DNA of 16,745 bases. It comes from Candidatus Bipolaricaulota bacterium. GTDB taxonomy: Bacteria > Bipolaricaulota > Bipolaricaulia > Bipolaricaulales > Bipolaricaulaceae. Shown here in pieces: positions 13,230 through 16,745 of this stretch (the first letter of the stretch is position 1; each line of letters begins with the position of its first letter). The notes beneath the pieces are model-generated. The model was not told the origin of the DNA. It saw only the letters and a program-made list of their open reading frames with translations, and made no database searches. A program made the translations under genes and the position numbers. Location of the stretch: NCBI GenBank assembly GCA_027027485.1, contig JALVLL010000180.1, forward strand, positions 10,131 through 26,875, written 5' to 3'.

Positions 13230-13437
13230 GGCTCCCCTCCCGCTGGCGGGCCAGTTCCCTTTCCCTCAGGATGGTGAGGGCCCTGGCGATATCCCGCTTG
13301 GTCTTCTTTATCTCGGCCGTGTTCTGGAGCTGTCCCGAGGCGAGCTGGAAGCGGAGGTTGAGAAGCTTCCGCTTCCACTCGGCCACCTTCTGCCTGAGCT
13401 CCTCGTCGGAAAGCTCCCTGAGCTCCCGGGCCTTCAT
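13222..13437 (-). CDS. rpmC: 50S ribosomal protein L29
   Basis: The 71-residue helical protein has MKARELRELSDEELRQKVAE, LLNLRFQLASGQLQNTAEIK and the KTKRDIARALTILRERE ending typical of L29, which sits near the peptide exit and, with L23, contributes to the docking site for SRP and chaperones. ATG 13437 overlaps the rplP TGA as ATGA. It continues slightly beyond the core with a basic tail. Confidence 0.97.
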   Translation of the reverse strand: MKARELRELSDEELRQKVAEWKRKLLNLRFQLASGQLQNTAEIKKTKRDIARALTILRERELARQREGSRA

Positions 13438-13871
13438 TTGGCCTCACCTCCGAAGTGGAACCTGGTCTTGAGCCTCGTCGGGATCGGTAGCTTGGAGGAG
13501 ACAGCGCGATGGGCTTCCTTGGCCTCCTCCAGGGAGACTCCCGAGAACTCGAACAGGATCCTCCCCGGCAGGACCACCGCCACATACCCCTCCACGTTCC
13601 CCTTGCCCTTTCCCATGCGGGACTCGGCTGGCTTCTTGGTGTAGGGCTTGTCGGGGAAGATCCGGATCCAGATTTTACCACGCCCTATGGCCCGGGAAAG
13701 GGCCGTCCTGGCGGCCTCGATCTGTTGCTGGGTGATCCAGGCGGCCCCCAGGGCCTGGATGCCATAGTCCCCGAAGGCGACCTCGTACCCCCGGGTGGCC
13801 TTGCGCTTGAAGGCCCCGCGCTGGCGCTGTTGCTTCCTGAATTTCGTCCGTTTCGGGAAAAGGAGCGCCAT
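13434..13871 (-). CDS. rplP: 50S ribosomal protein L16
   Basis: L16 lies close to the A-site tRNA elbow and the peptidyl transferase centre. The 145-residue protein shows PKRTKFRKQQRQRG, the GKIWIRIFPDKPYTKKPAES-RMGKGKG region that includes the arginine hydroxylated in some bacteria, and the GVSLEEAKEAHRAVSSKLPI helix. The N-terminus is two residues longer than the usual MLMPKRTK start. ATG 13871 is six bases after the rpsC stop. Confidence 0.97.
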   Translation of the reverse strand: MALLFPKRTKFRKQQRQRGAFKRKATRGYEVAFGDYGIQALGAAWITQQQIEAARTALSRAIGRGKIWIRIFPDKPYTKKPAESRMGKGKGNVEGYVAVVLPGRILFEFSGVSLEEAKEAHRAVSSKLPIPTRLKTRFHFGGEAK

Positions 13872-13877
13872 ATCACA

Positions 13878-14543
13878 TCACTCCTCGGCCTCCGGGGCCG
13901 TGCGTTCCTTGGGGGACCAGACCTCCCCCCGGAACACCCAGGCCTTGACCCCGATGATCCCGTATTTGGTCCAGGCTTCGGCCAAACCGTAGTCCACATC
14001 GGCCCTGAGGGTGGAAAGCGGAACCCGGCCCTCCTTCATCTCCACCGAGCGGGCGAGCTCCGCGCCGCCGAGCCTCCCGGAGACCCGGATCTTCACCCCC
14101 TGGGCCCCGGCGGCCATGACGCGCCGGATGGTCTCCTTCATGGCCCGATAGGGGTTTATCCGATTCTCGATCTGGAAGGCGACGTCCTGGGCCACCAACG
14201 GGGCCTCTAGCTCCGGCTTCTCCACCTCCAGGACCCCGATCCTCACTTCCCGGCCGGTCATCTGGGAGAGCTCCCGCTGGAGCTTCTGGATCTCCGATCC
14301 CCCGCGCCCGATCACAACGCCGGGCCTGGCGGCGCGGATGGTGATGGCCACCCGCTCCTCCACGGCCCGCTCGATCAAAACCTCCGCGACCCCCGCGCCC
14401 CGGTAGTTCTTTTTGATGTGCTTCCGGATCTTGGCGTCCTCGACCACGTACTCGGGGACCTTCTTGTCGGGCGCGTACCAGTTGGAGCGCCACTTCCTCA
14501 GTATCCCTATCCTGAAGCCGACGGGATGGGTCTTCTGGCCCAT
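13878..14543 (-). CDS. rpsC: 30S ribosomal protein S3
   Basis: S3 lines the mRNA entry tunnel. The 221-residue protein opens MGQKTHPVGFRIGILRKWRS, has a KH domain with the GXXG loop in RPGVVIGRGGSEIQKL, and the C-terminal domain GVKIRVSGRLGGAELAR with the GIIGVKAWVFRGEV ending. ATG 14543 shares a base with the rplV stop (TGATG). The short acidic tail (PEAEE) is unremarkable. Confidence 0.97.
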   Translation of the reverse strand: MGQKTHPVGFRIGILRKWRSNWYAPDKKVPEYVVEDAKIRKHIKKNYRGAGVAEVLIERAVEERVAITIRAARPGVVIGRGGSEIQKLQRELSQMTGREVRIGVLEVEKPELEAPLVAQDVAFQIENRINPYRAMKETIRRVMAAGAQGVKIRVSGRLGGAELARSVEMKEGRVPLSTLRADVDYGLAEAWTKYGIIGVKAWVFRGEVWSPKERTAPEAEE

Positions 14544-14887
14544 CAGCCCTCCTTCTCCGCCACCACGATGGTGATATGGCTCATGCGGCGCTGGATGATA
14601 TCCGCCCGACCGAAAGCCCTGGGCTTGAGGCGCCGCATCCTGGGCCCCTCGTCCACGTACGCCCTCACCACCCAGAGGTTGTCCTCGTCCATCTCGAAGT
14701 TGTGGACGGCGTTGGCCACGGCGGAATCCAAGACCTTCCTTATGATCCGGGCCGCCTTCTTGGGGGAGAAGGCGAGGATCCTCCGGGCCTCGTCCACGTG
14801 CTTGCCCCGGATCTCGTTTATGACGAGCCGCGCCTTCTTCGGCGATATCCTCACGAAGCGGGCTTTGGCCACGGCCTCCTGCGCCAT
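14543..14887 (-). CDS. rplV: 50S ribosomal protein L22
   Basis: L22 has a beta-hairpin reaching into the peptide exit tunnel. The 114-residue product has ARFVRISPKKARLVINEIRG, SAVANAVHNFEMDEDNLWV and the hairpin RMRRLKPRAFGRADIIQRRM. In-frame starts at GTG 14896, ATG 14893 and ATG 14887 all occur; I choose 14887 because GAGG (14896-14899) is then eight bases away, while the others are too close to it. Any choice changes only three residues. Confidence 0.95.
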   Translation of the reverse strand: MAQEAVAKARFVRISPKKARLVINEIRGKHVDEARRILAFSPKKAARIIRKVLDSAVANAVHNFEMDEDNLWVVRAYVDEGPRMRRLKPRAFGRADIIQRRMSHITIVVAEKEG

Positions 14888-14897
14888 CGCCATCACC

Positions 14898-15182
14898 TCA
14901 CTTCGGGGCCGGCGGCTTCTTCTTCTTCATGCCGCCGTGGCCGCGGAAGGTCCTGGTGGGGGCGAACTCCCCCAGGCGGTGCCCGATCATGGCCTCGGTG
15001 ATGTGGACCGGGACATGGGTCCTTCCGTTGTGGACCTTTATGGTGAGGCCCACCATCTCCGGGATGATCACCGAGGAACGGGCCCAGGTGACGATCTCGT
15101 TGATCTCCCCCCGGCGGAACTTCTCGATCTTCTTTATGAGCTTCGGGTCGACATAAGGCCCCTTGTACTTCGAACGGCCCAT
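14898..15182 (-). CDS. rpsS: 30S ribosomal protein S19
   Basis: S19 pairs with S13 in the 30S head. The 94-residue protein has MGRSKYKGPYVDPKLIKKIE, TWARSSVIIPEMVGLTIKVH, and the signature GHRLGEFAPTRTFRGHGG with a lysine-rich tail. ATG 15182 shares a base with the rplB stop (TGATG). The longer open frame upstream is rplB in another frame. Confidence 0.97.
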   Translation of the reverse strand: MGRSKYKGPYVDPKLIKKIEKFRRGEINEIVTWARSSVIIPEMVGLTIKVHNGRTHVPVHITEAMIGHRLGEFAPTRTFRGHGGMKKKKPPAPK

Positions 15183-16012
15183 CACTTCCTCCTCTTGATG
15201 ATGAGCTTGTTGCTGGGCTTGCGGGGGTTGCGGGTCTTGCGGCCGCCCTTGGTGAGCCAACCCCAGGGGGACTTGGGCGGGCGCCCCTCGCCGGTCCGGC
15301 CCTCGCCGCCCCCGTGGGGGTGGTCCACCGCGTTCATGGCTACACCCCGGACGTGAGGCCGCCACCCCAGGTGCCGCCTACGGCCGGCCTTGCCGTGTTT
15401 GACATTCTTGTGGTCGGGGTTGGAGACCTGGCCGATGGTGGCCCAGCACTCGATGTGGAACTTCCGCACCTCGCCGGAGGGCAGCCGCACGATGGCCCAC
15501 TTGCCCTCCTTGGCCATGAGCTTGGCCTCGGCGCCGGCCGAGCGCACCACCTTGCCGCCGGAGCCGGGGTACATCTCGATGTTGTGGATGGTGGTCCCCA
15601 CCGGGATCGCCCTGAGGGGCATGGCGTTCCCCACCCGGGGCTCAGCCTCCTCCCCGGACATCAGCACATCACCCACCTTGACCCCCTCCGGGGCCAGGAT
15701 GTAGCGCTTCTCGCCGTCGGCATAGTGCAGGAGGGCGATCCAGGCGGAGCGGTTGGGGTCGTACTCGATGGCCGCCACCCTGGCGGGGACCCCGGCCTTG
15801 TCGCGCCGGGACCAATCGATGATCCGGTACATGCGCTTGTGCCCGCCGCCCCGATGGCGGGAGGTGATCCTCCCCTGGTTGTTCCGCCCGAAACGGCGGT
15901 GCAGGGGCTCGATCAGGGACTTCTCCGGCTCCTTCTTGGTGAGGACCGAGTAGTCGGGCCAGACGGCGTGTCTGAGCCCCGGCGTCACCGGCTTCCATTT
16001 CTTGAGAGGCAT
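15182..16012 (-). CDS. rplB: 50S ribosomal protein L2
   Basis: L2 is needed for subunit association and peptidyl transferase activity. The 276-residue protein is full length, with an N-terminal GRNNQGRITSRHRGGGHKR, the OB and SH3-like domains, RAIPVGTTIHNIEMYPGSGG, and the conserved DHPHGGGEGR region at about 230-239 that contains the histidine implicated in activity in E. coli. The C-terminus is a typical basic tail. It begins seven bases after rplW. Confidence 0.98.
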   Translation of the reverse strand: MPLKKWKPVTPGLRHAVWPDYSVLTKKEPEKSLIEPLHRRFGRNNQGRITSRHRGGGHKRMYRIIDWSRRDKAGVPARVAAIEYDPNRSAWIALLHYADGEKRYILAPEGVKVGDVLMSGEEAEPRVGNAMPLRAIPVGTTIHNIEMYPGSGGKVVRSAGAEAKLMAKEGKWAIVRLPSGEVRKFHIECWATIGQVSNPDHKNVKHGKAGRRRHLGWRPHVRGVAMNAVDHPHGGGEGRTGEGRPPKSPWGWLTKGGRKTRNPRKPSNKLIIKRRK

Positions 16013-16019
16013 ACCCGGA

Positions 16020-16316
16020 TCACCCCACGAGATCGATCTTGTGTCCCGGCGCCAGCTTCACGACGGCCTTCTTCCAGGACCTGGTCCTGCCGTAGCGCCG
16101 GTCGAGGCGGGTCCGGCGCGGCTTCCCCTTCACCCGCGCCGTCCACACCTTCTCCACCACCACCCCGAAGAGGTCCTCCACCGCCCGTTTTATCTCCGGC
16201 TTGGAGGCGTCGGGGTGCACCTCGAAGGTGTACTTCCCCTCGTTCTCTATGGCCCGCCAGGTCTTCTCGGTGAGGACCGGGCGGATGATTATGTCCTCAG
16301 GCGATAGCCTTGGCAC
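16020..16316 (-). CDS. rplW: 50S ribosomal protein L23, GTG start
   Basis: L23 surrounds the exit tunnel and docks trigger factor and SRP. The 98-residue product has PEDIIIRPVLTEKTWRAIE, VHPDASKPEIKRAVEDLFGV and the ending YGRTRSWKKAVVKLAPGHKI. The start is GTG 16316, which overlaps the rplD end by 20 bases; no ATG lies near the expected N-terminus. Confidence 0.96.
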   Translation of the reverse strand: MPRLSPEDIIIRPVLTEKTWRAIENEGKYTFEVHPDASKPEIKRAVEDLFGVVVEKVWTARVKGKPRRTRLDRRYGRTRSWKKAVVKLAPGHKIDLVG

Positions 16317-16745
16317 CGCTCGTCACCCTCCTTCGGAGCTCCTCCACCGCCCTCTGGGTCATGAGGAGCCCTTCGTGGGACAGCACATTGTAGACCGTGA
16401 CCCCGTCCGTCCTCACACACTCCACCCCCGGGATGTTGGAGAAGGACTTGTACACCGGGACCGTGTGCTCATCGGTGGCGATGACCACCAAGGTCTTCTC
16501 CGGGACCCCGAGTTCGGAGAGGACCCGGATGGCCTCCTTGGTCCTGGGGCGCTCGAAACCGAACCGGTCGATGAGGACGAGGTTCCCCTCCTGGGCCCGG
16601 GCGGAGAGGGCCGAGATCAGGGCCTGACGGCGCATCCTGCGGGGAAGCTCCAGCCTGCGCTTTATGGGCTTGGGCCCGAAGACCACGCCTCCCCCCCGCC
16701 AGATGGGGGAGCGGATGGACCCGTGGCGGGCCCAAGCCCATAAAG
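16297..16745 (-). CDS. rplD: 50S ribosomal protein L4, partial (N-terminus off window)
   Basis: The frame is open from the right edge (first full codon ending at 16743), so the N-terminal part is missing. Visible residues include the L4 signature RHGSIRSPIWRGGGVVFGPK, then RRMRRQALISALSARAQEG, NLVLIDRFGFERPRTKEAI and GVECVRTDGVTVYNVLSHEG. L4 binds 23S rRNA and has an internal loop in the exit tunnel; in E. coli it represses the S10 operon. The first codons read LWAWAR where bacterial L4 normally has GTGRAR. This change coincides exactly with an inverted copy of downstream rplD sequence, so the terminal 19 bases are probably not genuine. A GTG at 16686 is only an internal Val codon. Confidence 0.93.
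   Translation of the reverse strand, partial: LWAWARHGSIRSPIWRGGGVVFGPKPIKRRLELPRRMRRQALISALSARAQEGNLVLIDRFGFERPRTKEAIRVLSELGVPEKTLVVIATDEHTVPVYKSFSNIPGVECVRTDGVTVYNVLSHEGLLMTQRAVEELRRRVTSGAKAIA
16660..16745. repeat. Perfect 19-base inverted repeat ending at the window edge
   Basis: CTTTATGGGCTTGGGCCCG at 16660-16678 is the exact reverse complement of 16727-16745, with a 48-base spacer. The inner end contains the self-complementary octamer CGGGCCCG. The outer arm replaces conserved L4 codons, while the inner arm encodes the normal GPKPIK of L4. The match runs to the last base of the window, so it may be longer outside. A fold-back chimera or assembly error is the simplest reading. Confidence 0.9.

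Overview
The window is bacterial chromosomal DNA, GC-rich by eye (third positions mostly G or C). Most of it is one long minus-strand ribosomal protein cluster in the classical S10-spc-alpha order, entered in the middle of rplD at the right edge and read leftward: rplD(partial)-rplW-rplB-rpsS-rplV-rpsC-rplP-rpmC-rpsQ-rplN-rplX-rplE-rpsN-rpsH-rplF-rplR-rpsE-rplO-secY-adk-map-infA-rpmJ-rpsM-rpsK-rpsD-rpoA-rplQ-ridA. The presence of adk, map and infA after secY, and of rpsD between rpsK and rpoA, is bacterial and excludes an archaeon. Junctions are extremely tight (TGATG or ATGA overlaps, or gaps under 15 bases), so the run is almost certainly one co-transcribed, translationally coupled unit whose promoter lies beyond the right edge. 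Zinc-binding (cysteine-containing) forms of S4, S14, L24, L36 and adenylate kinase are all present, a combination common in thermophilic and deep-branching bacteria. I cannot name the phylum with confidence.

The left quarter is not ribosomal. Convergent with the end of the cluster is a plus-strand, membrane-anchored TlpA/ResA-type thioredoxin gene (2632-3162). Divergent from that is a minus-strand set: a spore-photolyase-like radical SAM gene (COG1533 type) with an in-frame TGA that separates it from 55 further codons of plausible protein, a Uma2-family PD-(D/E)XK protein, and a secreted protein with a PsbP/DcrB-like domain and a repetitive Pro/Lys and Glu-rich linker that runs off the left edge.

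The ribosomal part is mostly ordinary. Points that stand out are: S11 stops about ten residues early, losing its conserved basic tail and the usual Asn-Gly site; rpmD (L30) is absent, with rpsE and rplO overlapping instead; secY and infA both use TTG starts behind strong Shine-Dalgarno sequences; map overlaps infA by 40 bases; ridA is coupled to rplQ; and the last 19 bases of the window are an exact inverted copy of a piece of rplD 49 bases away, replacing conserved L4 residues, which looks like a fold-back assembly artefact. I found no CRISPR, insertion sequence, RNA gene or phage gene, and no convincing new multi-gene system. No stretch over 300 bases lacks a gene.
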